Assembly (NCBI GenBank): GCA_009733775.1
Contig: WOGZ01000089.1
Location: forward strand, 49,233-113,232
Reading direction: 5' to 3'
Length of the DNA stretch: 64,000 nt
From: Alectoria sarmentosa
Lineage: Eukaryota > Ascomycota > Lecanoromycetes > Lecanorales > Parmeliaceae
In this document: positions 33,803 through 45,167 of the stretch, in pieces
Numbering within the stretch: position 1 is the first letter of the stretch
How the letters are laid out: each line of letters starts with the position of its first letter
The notes under the pieces: model-generated
Seen by the model: the letters and a program-made list of their open reading frames with translations, nothing else
Databases searched by the model: none
What the model was told of the DNA's origin: nothing
Program-made: the position numbers and the translations under genes

Positions 33803-36800
33803 CTATGCCCTCCTTTGTGAAAAGTAGTCCTCGCTTCCTCCGTCATGCCCTGTCTCGATACCCAAACCCAGGCCAACAGAGCTTTTTCCACCATTGCCCA
33901 CAGGACTCGGCCCACCATTGGTCTGCCCCTGAGTCGAATCCCGTTTGATGGTAGTATTGGGCCGCGGCGTCTTCAATCTCACGCTATCATTCTCATTGGT
34001 AGAGGTCAGATCCATCCGCTCCAAAGCTGCTCTTAGAGTATCCCCACTCTCATCCAACGCCATTAAGAATCTGGCAAGCTCCTTGCACAAGTCCCAGTCT
34101 CCGGCTTCTTTGGCTCGCTGTAAGAGTCGGACACAAGACTCGGAGCTAGTTTCCATCTCTTCAAAGGTATGCAGCACGAGGAGATACCCACCTGCCGTTT
34201 TCAGCATTCCCTTTTCCAGCGATGCTTCGAAGAGTTCCTGTGGGGCGGGCAGGTGCGAGAAGAGGGTACGCCATGATCGGACTTCTGTTTTACGAGTGCA
34301 TTGGACGAGTATATCGAGGTAGTCCGGAAAGGAGGAGAGGAAGGAAAGGACAGCAGGTAGCAGGGCATGTACAGGATCTGGTGGCTTATCCACTTCGTCA
34401 TCCAAGACTATGTGAAGTAGGAGCTCAAGTGCGTGTGAGAAATAAGGAAGAGACTGATATCGGTGGGCGAAATTGGAAGCAGCTGACGTATCAAGGTGGG
34501 CGATATGGCGCTGGATGATTTGAGGTAAGAACAATTGCGTTCGGATGGAGAAGCGGAAGAAGGCGAATTGCACGTCACGCCGTTGCACCAGGTCGGCGTC
34601 TATGCCTAGGAGGATGCCTTTGTTAAGGACGATGGAAGTAGGGTAAAAGTCTGCGGATATGGAGACAGTGGGCGGTAATTCCCTGCTGTTAGATGTAGAT
34701 GCTGCCTCGATGAGATCCTCCACGTCCATCCAGCACTGGATCTCGTTACCGTCAAAGTACCAGAGCGAGTCTCTAAGCCCACGATCTGTGTAAAAGGCAT
34801 CAAGTGCTCCCTCGGCGGCGGGAGATGGTGGCAGCGAGGAACTGGGCGATTCCAGCAACGGTATTTGATCTCTCATAAGGTCAAAATATTCCACGTTATT
34901 AGCAATGACACGCATGTCGTACTTCAAGCCGCCGCCACCATTCGTGGAGGACTGCAACAGCACAAGCTTGGCGTCGACAAGGAAAATCACGGACGCATGA
35001 GATACATCTTGTGAGGGATCACCCTCTCCTAGGATTGATCAGCGCTTGTGTCAATTCGAGCAAGGAGATACGAGGCTCACGTAATTGGTAGTCAGGAAGG
35101 ATCCAGCTGACAGCCCTGACTCGCGCAGGTGCTCGTACGATACCGTTCAAAGCAATCTGCCCTACTTGAACGAGGGTCACAGCCTCGGAAGAAGCACTGA
35201 TCACAAAGTGGGAGAGTATGTTTTGATAAGTATATACGAGAAGCGAGTCTGACCCAGTCAGTGCGATGCAAACGACTGGTGAAGGCAGCTGTTCGAAGTA
35301 GAGAAGAGAGGAGTCGTCTAAACCACGCTCTCGTGAGTATAGACGTAGCTATAGCGTACTTAGCTCATGGTCAATGCGGAAAGCTGGTTGCGGACTTACC
35401 TCGTGATGCTCATCGGTCTCCACAGCAGCAATCAGGATATGTTGATACCAGCACATACCGCCTCGAACGACAAAGGCATTTTCGGCCTGTAAATCATCGA
35501 AAGATTTCCATCGCCCGCTGCTGACACTGTAATGTGCGAGTCCGCGTCTACCAGCAACGGCCACGTATCTGCCATCTGAAGAAATCACAGCGGACCGTAT
35601 TGGGCGCTGGTTTGCCAAATATGTTGGCGGGATCTGCACATGATGCCACAAAGATGCATCGGCCGAGATCGTTATGAGCACGGGTAGGTCATACCCTCGG
35701 TATACCATGAATCCTGAGCTAGTCAATAATACTGTGCGAGACACATTGGCTGCACAGAAGCATCCAGTCACGGCACTCTTCGCCATCTCTAGAAGGAACA
35801 ACCGGTCGTCGGTCTGGCCAGTAAGCAATATATGAGAGCCAGCGCTGAGCCAAGCCGCTTCGTGTACGCCCTGCAGCCAGCCTTCTTTGTTGTTTTCGGA
35901 TATTGTGCGATCAGCCATGAAGCTGCTTCCTTGAAGTTTGCCATAGACACTCCAAATGGCCCAGCCTTTCTCGTAACCAGCGAATAGACAGTAGCCGTCC
36001 GGCGAGTAGCTCAGCGTACTGACATGTCCGGTAGAGACTATAGACGCTGGCTGTTCCAACTTGTGTGAAAGTGGAATGCTGCCAACGTAGTCTCTTGCTG
36101 TATAAACATGTATTTCAGCGTTGCCACAACCTATGGCCAACAATGAGAACCTCGCATTTATTGCCGCTCTTGTTGCTATATCTTCTTCTCGTTCTGGCGT
36201 ATGAAAGCCATAGCCACCGAAAAGCCTTTTTGGTCCCTCTGACTCCTTGGGCTGTGGAGGCAATCTTTGTACAGCGTAGGCATAACCCTCACTTGTAATC
36301 CAGACCGCAAGGCTCATAGCCCTATCATACACCATATCGACCACGCACGACTTTTTCTGTATCCAGCTCATCCGGCTCAGCAGCTCTGTGCTCGTTTGTT
36401 TCCCCGTCTCATCTGGTGCCCATCGAATACACTGCACAGCAGGCGGTCTCTCCGTAGCCACCACCAACTCATCATCGAGCGCAAGAACCTTCTCGATGCC
36501 AGCATCGACCTTGATGACCATTCGGAACCGAATGCTGACCTCCGGAAATCCTCTCCGCTCCTCTTCGATTGCCAAGCGGTCTGCATTGCTCTGTCTTCGG
36601 CCGTGTGCATTATCGTGGATTTGCTGGTATACTCGGGCAGTCGGATCAGCGATGATTGAATAAGTAACGAGAAAACTGCTGGATGTTTGTACGACAGCTA
36701 TTGATGAGTCTGGTCGGAGGAGGACGGAGACGTTGTATCCGTAGTTTTTGAGGGATTGGATGGAGCGTGTCACTGATGCTAGGACTACCACTGGCTATTG

Positions 36801-37081
36801 ATCAGTCAGAATCAGTCAGCGCTCCAGCGATTTCTACGTACTGATGTCTGCCAGACGGTCAAGGTGGTCTCTGTGATTGTGACGAAGAGATGCCCATTGC
36901 GAGCGACTCGAAGGCCCAGAATGTTCGCAGTCTTTTCTTCGCCATCTTCGCGGTTCTCTTCTTCAACCCCTGGTGCTGGAGATTTCCTTTTCCGTCTGGT
37001 TGCTGCATACACTTTTGGCGCGCCTAATGGCCAATACATCACTTGGGTTTGAAGAAGAGTTGAGACCGAGTCGGGAAACAT
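33803..37081 (-). CDS. RIC1: RIC1, Ypt6/Rab6 guanine-nucleotide exchange complex subunit, 1042 aa
   Basis: Exons 36842-37081, 35400-36794, 35081-35348 and 33803-35028 join in frame with introns of 47, 51 and 52 nt. The N-terminus has MYWPLGAPKVYAATRRKRK and LTVWQTSPVVVLASVTRS, followed by WD40-type propeller sequence (VSTLSYSPDGYCLFAGYEKG, AAWLSAGSHILLTGQ). The C-terminal half is the helical RIC1 domain (YFSHALELLLHIVLDDE, LFEASLEKGMLKTAGGYLLV, ELARFLMALDESGDTL). Ric1 with Rgp1 activates Ypt6 at the Golgi for retrograde traffic. The start could be 37081 or the internal ATG at MYWP (37039); family members usually begin at MYWP. Confidence 0.93.
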
Positions 37082-37358
37082 TGAGAGCTATCCCTGTCAG
37101 CGGTAAACCCTACTTGGCAATCGCTAAATGTTGCCTGCCTCCCTGCTTTCGGTTACCTATTCTTGGTTCCCGCTAGATTCTCTGCGCTAAACGCTTACAG
37201 CCTAAGTAAGCTTCAGCCCTATCAGCTTCTGACTTTGGGAGATGGAAGTCTGAACGCTTGACTTATTTCTTGATATACCGTCCTCTGCAATTGCGAATGT
37301 GGTCGTGCCTTCTAATGATGGCGCCCTCGAAACTACAGGTGGAGTCCTGTAGGCCTAC

Positions 37359-37789
37359 TTACTTAGTGTATGGAAGTTTATCCTTCAACTGAAAAGGCAT
37401 CCTTGGTTTGTCATCATCAGCTTTCTTGGCTTGTCTCGAAAAACTTTCGCTCCTATGACCTTGTAACCACTTTGAATGTTGCTCGGTTGTGGGCGGAGCA
37501 TCAGAGTCGATCGGCATTGGCCCCAACATCATTTCTTGGGCAGAACGTGTTGCTGTCGTATAGCAGAATAATATATTAGACATCTCTACTCCGAGGTGTG
37601 AGATCGTGGGGAGATACTTGGTAGGGCACGTTGGTAGATCACGAGTGGAATGGGGATTCAATGAGCTCAGAAGAGGGCAGATGGCAGCATCGATCCTCGG
37701 GTGAGTCAGAACCAGATTGGCCGAGCTGATTCGCAACAGACCTTTAGATATGCATCGTTTGACGTCGATCGCTCTTTCGCGGCAGCCAT
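37359..37789 (-). CDS. Possible small spliced gene, unrecognised
   Basis: A short exon starting at ATG 37789 reads MAAAKERSTSNDAYLK and meets a possible donor. A downstream frame ending at TAA 37359 reads ATRSAQEMMLGPMPIDSD then APPTTEQHSKWLQGHRSESF and ends KDKLPYTK, which looks like a real small protein. A CGACAG acceptor lies just before it. I could not make the two parts join in frame with one intron, so either a small middle exon exists or the gene is damaged. The family is not recognised. Confidence 0.4.
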
Positions 37790-39342
37790 GTTATGGCGAG
37801 ACGCAACTGAATTTTGATGTGCTGGAAGAATTGGGTAGCGTTTTGCCTCCAAGGTGTGGCGACTGACAGCGGTCCATGCTGTCCAGGATAAAGGGGAACG
37901 TGTCTCTGTTATTTCTATTTCACCCATCTTACCAACCACTTATTGCTCAATGTTCTTGTTCTCTCACGGTCTGTGAAACCTGCGACACTGTAAGTGTAAA
38001 GAACGCCATTGACAGGCCTGGAGCTTGTCAAGCGCTGGCACATGACGCAGTAACATGAAACGATAGTCGGAGTGATTCGGAGCCACCGTGATCTTCGCGA
38101 ACGTTTCGAGAAACACAGGTCTGGCAAGTGGTCCTAGCCCAGAGCCACCTTCCCCGACTCCGCCGCCCAGTCCAAGTATATTCCCAAACGGAAAGTCCGC
38201 CAGCATATGGACGCCAGAGATTCGAGACAAGTCCCGGACGACCGTGGGAAACATTTGGAGCGGCGCTATTAATCTGCCCTGTGATCTAAAATCCTGAAAG
38301 TGGGAGGTCATGTACATTCAGAGCCAAAGGCTTGAGTCATGTGTTGAGAGTGTCGACTTTGGAGTCTTCTGTGAAACAACTGACTTTGGACCCTGGTCGA
38401 GCATAAGTAAAGACAAAACCTATAGCTACTGAGGCATCGGAAGTAGCGTTTGTCGCCGAATGAGAAATGTCGGAGATGTGTCGGCTAGCTTGCCTTGATC
38501 AGAATCCTTTGAAAATAGCTGCATTATCTGAAGCATACGCTCGGCTACTGGCCTTGCTCTGCTTACGCCTTGCACTCTTTCGCCTTCCCCGCTTCCATGG
38601 AACCACAGCGAAAGACTCAGGCGACAAGCTAGCGGAGACAGGGTCAGCTGAGCAGTTTTCATGAATATCCACAATTTGCTGCCTTTGGATCGCGGCGGTT
38701 GAAACATTCCCTGCGTCACTAGCGGTTTAATAGATGGGCAATGAATGACCCCTCTTTCCTATTGACGCCTCGCTGGATCCCTCAGTGTACCGCCTCATTC
38801 GATTTTTGCGAAAGCTGACTACGGGACTGCAATGTTTCCCCTACAACGATTGGATCTTGGCAAATCATGGGCTAGAAGCTACAACCTTGCTTCCTATGGT
38901 AGAGATCAGGCTCCTCATTGGACTTCTACAAGCACTATTCTCGTTCATCCTCCGGTGTCCTAGTCTCTCCCTCTCTGATTTATCTCCTCTTCATCCTCTT
39001 GTGCTAGGTCTCTTAATCACATTTGAATTGAAGCCAACAAGTTTGAGTGTGAACGCAAGAACTCTCGTCCATAGGTTGGACCTCTGCTGAATCGAACATA
39101 ACATGCCACGCCTCATAAAACGCAGGAAGGCCGGTAAAGTCATCAACGTCTTATCTCTATGGCAAGTCTAAACTAGAAATGTAGGATCGAAAGCTTTGCC
39201 TGTCGTTGGTCCTAGGAATGAACCCAAGCTCGGCCAAAACGTCCTCGACCATGATCTTGACGGAGGGGAAGTCCGTAATCCCTTGAATCGAGTCAAAATT
39301 CACACTGGGCAGCATACTCATCGCGATCTTGCCGAAGCCCAG
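37790..39342. other. Intergenic, no supported gene
   Basis: Frames on both strands are short, except one (38317-37964, minus) with plausible but unrecognised composition. An open plus-strand frame continues upstream of the first ATG of the next gene to about 39196 and may be coding if an upstream exon exists. Confidence 0.4.
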
Positions 39343-39930
39343 ATGGAAGGCAGCTTCGCTTTCAAGGACAATAGATATACGCACAATGTATCCGACAGCT
39401 CAAAGGAAGCTTGGGCAGCTCCAGAACCAGTCAACTGTGCACCACCCCAAGCCATCCGAGTTGCGAGATTCCCAAAGAAAGAGAGCGAACCTTGTCTTGT
39501 GTCAAAGCAGACCACTGACGTGAAGGCGGAAAAACACCATGGCGACGCGAAACTTGGCCACATTCCGGACTTCCGTGAGGATTGGGGCGACGGCGAAAGA
39601 TGGTACTTGTACCGTAGGGCATACTATGTTCACGTTGGGCCTGAAGACATTCCAGATGTCAAACTCCACGGTTGGTACGTCGTTTTTGCCACCTGGGATC
39701 CTGGCTACGCGAAAAGCACCCACAAGTTCATCGAAGGCTACGGGAGACATGTTCACGAGGACTTCTTTGTCGCGAAGATTAATACGTACCCGGATAGTCA
39801 CAGGTGGACGGCTTATGTTGATATGCCGGAGGAATTCTTGTCAACGACGACAAAAGATGGCTGGAAACTGTATCAGAGTCTCCTGGTAGAAACCAATACC
39901 TCTATGATAGGACCACTCTACGGATGGTGA
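39343..39930 (+). CDS. Array protein 1, unrecognised family, about 195 aa or more
   Basis: The in-frame ATG at 39343 opens a 195-codon frame; the frame is open upstream to 39196 without an ATG, so the true start may lie in an upstream exon. The C-terminal half reads ERWYLYRRAYYVHVG, a variable loop, HGWYVVFATWDPG, then HVHEDFFVAKINTYP and WTAYVDMPEEFL. This follows the block order W..R / YHIMY / GDVFVLK / YY.NMP of the paralogue at 41455, although identity is low. There is no signal peptide or known fold. It is the outermost and most divergent of the 39-46 kb array, so membership is moderately sure and function unknown. Confidence 0.6.
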   Translation: MEGSFAFKDNRYTHNVSDSSKEAWAAPEPVNCAPPQAIRVARFPKKESEPCLVSKQTTDVKAEKHHGDAKLGHIPDFREDWGDGERWYLYRRAYYVHVGPEDIPDVKLHGWYVVFATWDPGYAKSTHKFIEGYGRHVHEDFFVAKINTYPDSHRWTAYVDMPEEFLSTTTKDGWKLYQSLLVETNTSMIGPLYGW

Positions 39931-41454
39931 AGGCGTTAGAAAGATGGTTCGGCGTTTGGCGTGTACCACTGAGCAGATAAAGAATGATTGAATTCAATGT
40001 TGGATGGATCGGCACTCATGTATGCACGCAATACTCAAGATCGACGGCTCGACACATTAATACCATTCTGCCTAACCTTCTTCTTTCTCCTTCATTCTCT
40101 CCTCCCCCTCCACCAAGTTCTCATACTCTTTCTCCTCTTGCTCAGCTTTCTTGGTGTAGGTCAAAACAAGTGAGCGTCTATAATTGTCCTAGAAGCAGCA
40201 TCCCCAATGGAACCACAGTCTTGACCTAGACTCTGGCCTCTGTAATTCCGAAACTTCTTGCTTGAAAACGTTGCAGTTATTTTTGACCACCATAGCTTGG
40301 CTTCCCTTGGATGGCTAATCCTGACTAGGCGCCATCGTCACGACTTCTACGTCTATAAGTTGCGGTCCTGGGCACTTGGTCATTTGGAGGTCTTACTCCG
40401 ACAGTCAATCCCCTTCCCATGCGACGGTAGCAGTATCTGTTGTCCAGGGCATGAGAGAGTCAATCCATATCCCTCTTTCTGTACTGCCTTTTAGTTTCTA
40501 AATATCGAAAATCAGCAAAGCTCGGCATGAGACAAGGTAGGCGCTCACATCCAAGCATTCCGTTTGCGCATACTGGTGTGCAACAGGTATTCTCCATACT
40601 CGGGCGCACTGTGAGCCAAATCTGTTTACACTCAAAAACCCAGCACCGCCTTCGTCAAGGGTCCAGAACAAGCTCTACGAATTCTGCCTTGAATCTCAGA
40701 CCAGGTTTCTGCCCGAGGCCGCATTGAAGCCCTCGGCGTTGATCTTCCGATATCAGTTGAGATGAGGCCAAGATGTCACTGGGATTTTGATTGACTTTCT
40801 GTAGGGTTTGGAAGTGATTTGCAGCAGTGCAAGCCGTGGCGAAAATCTCTCAGCTATAGAGCGGATTGATGAGGGACATCATTCGATTCTCGCTCCTCGC
40901 GAAGTATTAGCCACTGTATAAGATGGTTTTCCGAACACAAAGCTCATAGGACCACTCGGAGCTTCTCACATGGCATTTCCACCATTTCAAATTGAGTAAC
41001 ATGTATGGGATTTGTCTTTCAAACGCATGGCTCGCCTTTCGCGGAAAGAATTTTCAAGGGGGGCTCGGGCAAGTGTTGGCGATGTTCTGTGCGGTACGAA
41101 AATTATCCCCTCATCTGCATTCAACCTTGGTTTCCATTGGCTTGCAATCTCCGTCCATAAACGCCCTCGTGTCTTCCGACCGCTCGGCCTCGGTTCTCGT
41201 GACTGTGAAGGTAATCCTACACCGCCTTTAATGTCCCATGACTCGCTTCCATCTCGCCTTCGTTCTCTCTCACATCCAGATGAAACATCCTCCCTCACTT
41301 CTACTTATTTCCACCACTTTTGCAGTAGGGACTCGAAACGTTAGCATTTCAAGGAGCCTTTGATTAATGAAGTCGGTGTTGACATTATAGTACACGCATT
41401 CTATTGGATAGTCACTATCGCTGACTATGGTGTTAAGCACCTTAATATCCCTAC
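39931..41454. other. Spacer within the paralogue array
   Basis: The left part has a CT-rich stretch (40078-40150) like the CT-rich leaders of the other array genes. I could not find a further copy of the shared core by eye. The right part is the 5' region of the gene at 41455. Confidence 0.35.
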
Positions 41455-42396
41455 ATGGTCTCTTCTTCCAAAGCTGTGCCACCTCGCCCGAAATACGAGT
41501 CGGATGGGTCGGGCAACGACGTTTCACCACCTAAAGAACACCGAGCTGCACCCCCCAAAGAAAACGAATCCGCACGCCCTGCCATCACCGCCATTCGAAT
41601 CCCAGCTGATGGCAGCTTACCCTACCTGACCACCCTTCAACTCGTCAAGGCAACCTCAAGATACCACATCAATCTCCAAGACTCCAATTTACTGCACTAC
41701 TCGAATGCTGACATGCGGGAAATGGATCGTCACTCCAGCAAATTCCTCGATCCCATAGCCAATGATGTCCAGATCGACATCCATCAATTGTACGACTCGA
41801 GAGCCAGTCTGGCCGAGAAAGCTACTTATACCCTGCGAGAACTTGGAAACTACCCCAATTTAAATGCACACTCATATGGCAGTGGCAATGGCACGTTTCT
41901 CGACGTCCCGCTCGCGAAGAAAACAGATGATCCTCACTTGACCTTCACACACGCTAGTCTACGCCTTCAGCCAGATGTTGTCGATCCCTTTTGGAGATCT
42001 GGAGAAGCCTGGAGTTATCGTGCGTTCAAACGCTTGTACGCCACTCCGCGCGAGGGAGCCGACCTGGAGATGATGACAGGGGAGTACCACATCATGTACA
42101 CTCATGTTGTAGGAAAGGGCTTACGTCCTAACAATTGGGCAAGCAATCGAATTTCTGGAGACGTGTTCGTGTTGAAGATGGCGAGCGGGAAGAACAAGGA
42201 GGGTGATTGGTACTACGAGAATATGCCGCAGGAGATTCTGCACTGTTCGTTGGGAAACCAGTGTTTGGAGACGTTGAGGAGCATACGACCTACTACTTGG
42301 GAGATAATGGTGGGAGAGAGAGGCAACGGACGGCCTGGTTTTATCTCTTCTGGGACGGGTTTAAAAGGTATGGTCGCCCGAGTCCAGGTCGCCTAA
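41455..42396 (+). CDS. Array protein 2, unrecognised family, 313 aa
   Basis: This is an intronless frame starting at ATG 41455. The N-terminal 55 residues are polar and Pro/Lys-rich (VPPRPKYESDGSGNDVSPPK). A middle section follows (LPYLTTLQLVKATSRYHINL, DVQIDIHQLYDSRASLAEKA). The C-terminal core shared by the array has AWSYRAFKRLY, YHIMYTHVVGKGLRPNNWA, ISGDVFVLKMAS and DWYYENMPQEILH. It has no signal peptide, membrane segment or known motif. The core is the best-preserved reference for the family in this window. It is neighbour to broken copies at 42.8 and 43.3 kb and an intact one at 44.6 kb, all on the plus strand. Confidence 0.7.
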   Translation: MVSSSKAVPPRPKYESDGSGNDVSPPKEHRAAPPKENESARPAITAIRIPADGSLPYLTTLQLVKATSRYHINLQDSNLLHYSNADMREMDRHSSKFLDPIANDVQIDIHQLYDSRASLAEKATYTLRELGNYPNLNAHSYGSGNGTFLDVPLAKKTDDPHLTFTHASLRLQPDVVDPFWRSGEAWSYRAFKRLYATPREGADLEMMTGEYHIMYTHVVGKGLRPNNWASNRISGDVFVLKMASGKNKEGDWYYENMPQEILHCSLGNQCLETLRSIRPTTWEIMVGERGNGRPGFISSGTGLKGMVARVQVA

Positions 42397-42719
42397 GGAT
42401 CTGACTGTTTCAAAGGCTGAGGAGTTTTGTCTGGAAGCTTCCTATTTCAAGCGTGTTTCAAGCTTTCCTCAGCCCCTTTGGATCGCTGGCAGGCTCCTCT
42501 CTTCACTAATTTAAATCTATTATCCCCCATTACTATGTACCTTATACAGCAGATGTTTTATCTCTTCATCCTCGCTTCCTCTCTCATCTCAATCCTGATC
42601 AGAAATCCATCACGCAGATTCATCAAACAGCCACCATCATCGATACTCATCGCCTCACCATCACCGACGCCATCAACGATAAAAAAACGACAAACAGACG
42701 ATACCTTGGCCGGATAATT

Positions 42720-42777
42720 GTAAGTAGATTATCTCTGCTGTCTATAAGGATCCTCTACTGACTATCAAAATACAAAG
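42720..42777 (+). other. Probable 5'-UTR intron of broken array copy 3
   Basis: The donor ATTG|TAAG region (GT at 42720), GATCCTCTACTGACTAT as branch region and acceptor AAG at 42777 precede the ATG at 42808. The same arrangement occurs before the intact copy at 44625, with closely similar sequence. Confidence 0.5.
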
Positions 42778-42807
42778 CGCCCCACCAATTCAAGCATTGA
42801 CCCAAAC

Positions 42808-43310
42808 ATGACTGCTTCCAACGTCTGTTGAGGCTTACTAAAGACGCAAGACCTTCGAACCATCGAAATGCCCAACTTGGACCTCACTTACAGCAAGGCT
42901 GGACAGGCTCAAGGAAGCGGCAGCAAAATTGATCTCGGCTATGACTTGCCTGAGTGCGTTCAAACAGACGTTCATGAGGGCCTCTACAAAGGGCCGCTCA
43001 GCCGAATTTTCGCCTCCTGCCCGACATTCGCGACCTTTAGACGACTGAGAATTGGAAAGGTTGGGAAAAGCGCGCCGTGATCGAATTGAAAGGATATCAT
43101 CTGTTCTATCCCCGTGGTAAAAGGAGAACTAGGGGACTTGAATCAGCACGCCAATCGCGAAGTGTTGGGCGAAATGTTCCTTTTGAATATCTCAGATACT
43201 AAAGATGGAAGAGGGCAACGATTTTATGTGGACGCCAGCTCCAGTGCCAACAGGAAGGAAACCGACGACTTCGAAGATGAGATTGGCAGTCTTTCATTCT
43301 TAGAATACTA
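42808..43310 (+). pseudogene. Broken array copy 3
   Basis: The ATG at 42808 aligns with the start of the copy at 44625 but meets TGA at 42829-42831. Beyond it, family-like segments follow in alternating frames. One has VHEGLYK, one QPNFRLLPDIRDL with an internal TAG, then ENWKGWEKRAVIELKGYHLF, and finally LGEMFLLNISDTKDGRGQRF in the first frame. At least one nonsense and two frameshift changes make it non-functional as read. The segments line up one to one with the core of the copy at 44625. Confidence 0.75.
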
Positions 43311-43760
43311 TGGGGCGCAGGAATTGGGGGCAAGATTTCCTGGCTTACATACTCCCTCAAGATGGGACCTCACCGCATCCACAACGCATCCAAGCCCTCA
43401 CCCTACCTTGCATGATGGACATGCCCCTCCCCGGGGCCTTAGTCCTTTACTGAAAACAGAATGGGACAAATTCCAAGTCATCAATTTCAAGGATAAGCAC
43501 GATACGATTGAGAAGCGCATTCTACCCGACAGTCAGCACAAATGCCCAGAGCAATGGGACGACAAAGCCTGGATGAAGCGCATGGCGATCAGTGATGCCA
43601 AATACCACCTGTCTCTCACACTTGCAAGAGAAAGAGGGACGCTTCTCAATCCGAATACTACCGAGAATATTGATCTGTGACGCGCTCATTCTGAATGTCT
43701 CCGATGATTTGGATCGCAAAGCGCGATGATTTACGAGGAATATCGATCCTGGTTCCGAGC
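43311..43760 (+). pseudogene. Broken array copy 4
   Basis: The open frame continuing from copy 3 carries a second core start: ILPDSQHKCPEQWDDKAW, MKRMAISDAKYHLSLTLA and LLNPNTTENI. It then ends at a TGA (43678-43680). The expected next block appears one frame over as ICDALILNVSDDLDRKAR and stops. The first half of the family (start, N-terminal region) is missing. It is a truncated, frameshifted tandem copy directly downstream of copy 3; the two may once have been a two-domain gene. Confidence 0.65.
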
Positions 43761-44394
43761 TGCCGCCATTACAGCTGATATTCTGCGTCGCGCAGTTGGC
43801 TGTTACTCATCTTGGCAAACGTGACAGGTGCAAAGCGTTGAATGGGGTTGACAAGCCTGGGCAACGGAGGGGAGCTGAATGTTGTTGATAGATGACACCA
43901 TCTTTCTAGTCTGGGACAGGCATGCCTGTTTTGCCGGAATCATCATCCAGAAAAGTGTCCTTACTGTTCGCTGGCTAGGATTGCTTGTCCTGCGAGGTCA
44001 TCATAGCCATGTTTCAGCGCTGAGACATTACAGGATCCGTGCCTTCAAACAAGACGCTGTTCGGCATGTGCGTTCCTTGCTGCCCGATCGTTCTGGCTTC
44101 TTCATTTCCTATCACAGATCCACCGCCTGCGTTCTGAGAAAGCAGTCGTAATGGAATCTTTCAGCTGAAATACGTGTTTAGCAGCCCTTCCTCAGGTCTC
44201 AGGCGGTGCATCAGCCTCCTCGGATGCCCTTTAGGCAGTTCTTTTTCTCCGATCCCTCTCTCAAACCTACTACCCACGGACTGGAAACCCAACTGAAACG
44301 AAACGCTTAGCTAGAGCATATAGTCGAAACTCACCCTCAAGTTTCAAGCTGTGTGTCAGCCTGTCTGATTCTCTATCAGGCAAATTTTCCTCTC

Positions 44395-44402
44395 TATATA
44401 AG
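44395..44402 (+). promoter_or_regulatory. TATA-like element of array gene 5
   Basis: TATATAAG lies about 145 bp upstream of the inferred 5'-UTR intron and is followed by a CT-rich leader. A matching element precedes the gene at 46272. Confidence 0.5.
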
Positions 44403-44539
44403 ACCAGCCCTTCTCCCTTGTTCTTGCTTCTTCCAACATACGGATTCTTTCTCCATCTTCGCCTCCCATCTCATCCCTAGTCGGAAACTCGCAGTGCATC
44501 ATCACCAGGCATCATCAACGATACCTCAGCCGGACCATT

Positions 44540-44590
44540 GTAAGCAACTCATCCACCCGCTATGTGGAGATCCTCTGCTGACTATGACAG
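44540..44590 (+). other. Probable 5'-UTR intron of array gene 5
   Basis: GTAAGC donor, TGCTGACTATGACAG branch and acceptor, 51 nt. The sequence around it resembles 42700-42777. Splicing would remove an upstream ATG (44562) and leave 44625 as the first start. Confidence 0.5.
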
Positions 44591-44624
44591 CGCTAGCGCC
44601 CCCATCAACCCGATCGCCACAACC

Positions 44625-45167
44625 ATGGCTGCTGCTCCCACGTCTATCAAAGTCCTGGTCCTCCCAGAAGACGGAAGCCCCGCGCGTCCCGAAGAGCTCC
44701 AAACCGTCAAACAGGACATCGGGACTTCCAATCGCCCTACCGCTCTCAGCGATTCAACAACCAAGTCGTTAGACAGCGAGCTGGCTGTAATGGCCGGTGT
44801 GCATACGTTTTACAATTGGGATGACGGTACGCTCCAGCCGAATGTGAGCCTCCTACCCGACGCTCGCGAGAAGCATTGGCACACGGAAGCCTGGAAGCAA
44901 CGCGCGGTGCTGGGTACGGCAAAACATCATCTATTCTACACGCGTTCAAAGAGCGGATTCGTTCCCAATCCGCATGTTGGGGGCAAGGTGTCGGGTGATG
45001 TGTTCGTTCTAAAGCTTTCGGATACTCAAGATGAGGATGGACGGAGGTTTTATGTGGACCTAAAGCGTGAAACTATGGAGCAGGAAGAAGTCGGGGAGCT
45101 CTGTTCGACCATTGCTCAGGCTCCGAGAGCTTTGAGGTTTACATTGGTGCAGAGCAGGATGCAATGA
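44625..45167 (+). CDS. Array protein 5, unrecognised family, 180 aa
   Basis: I use ATG 44625, which aligns with the start of broken copy 3; ATG 44562 in the same frame would add 21 residues but probably lies in a 5'-UTR intron. The product has an N-terminal polar region (SIKVLVLPEDGSPARPEELQ), then GVHTFYNWDDGTLQPNVSLL, WKQRAVLGTAKHHLFYTRSK, KVSGDVFVLKLSDTQDEDGR and RFYVDLKRETMEQEE. The SGDVFVLK block is almost identical to that in the protein at 41455. It has no signal peptide or membrane helix. Function is unknown; it is followed directly by a minisatellite. Confidence 0.7.
   Translation: MAAAPTSIKVLVLPEDGSPARPEELQTVKQDIGTSNRPTALSDSTTKSLDSELAVMAGVHTFYNWDDGTLQPNVSLLPDAREKHWHTEAWKQRAVLGTAKHHLFYTRSKSGFVPNPHVGGKVSGDVFVLKLSDTQDEDGRRFYVDLKRETMEQEEVGELCSTIAQAPRALRFTLVQSRMQ

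Noticed and set aside
39157..39384. 75-codon minus-strand frame opposite array gene 1
   Set aside because: Plausible composition, but it overlaps the plus-strand frame that carries the family core and has no family of its own.
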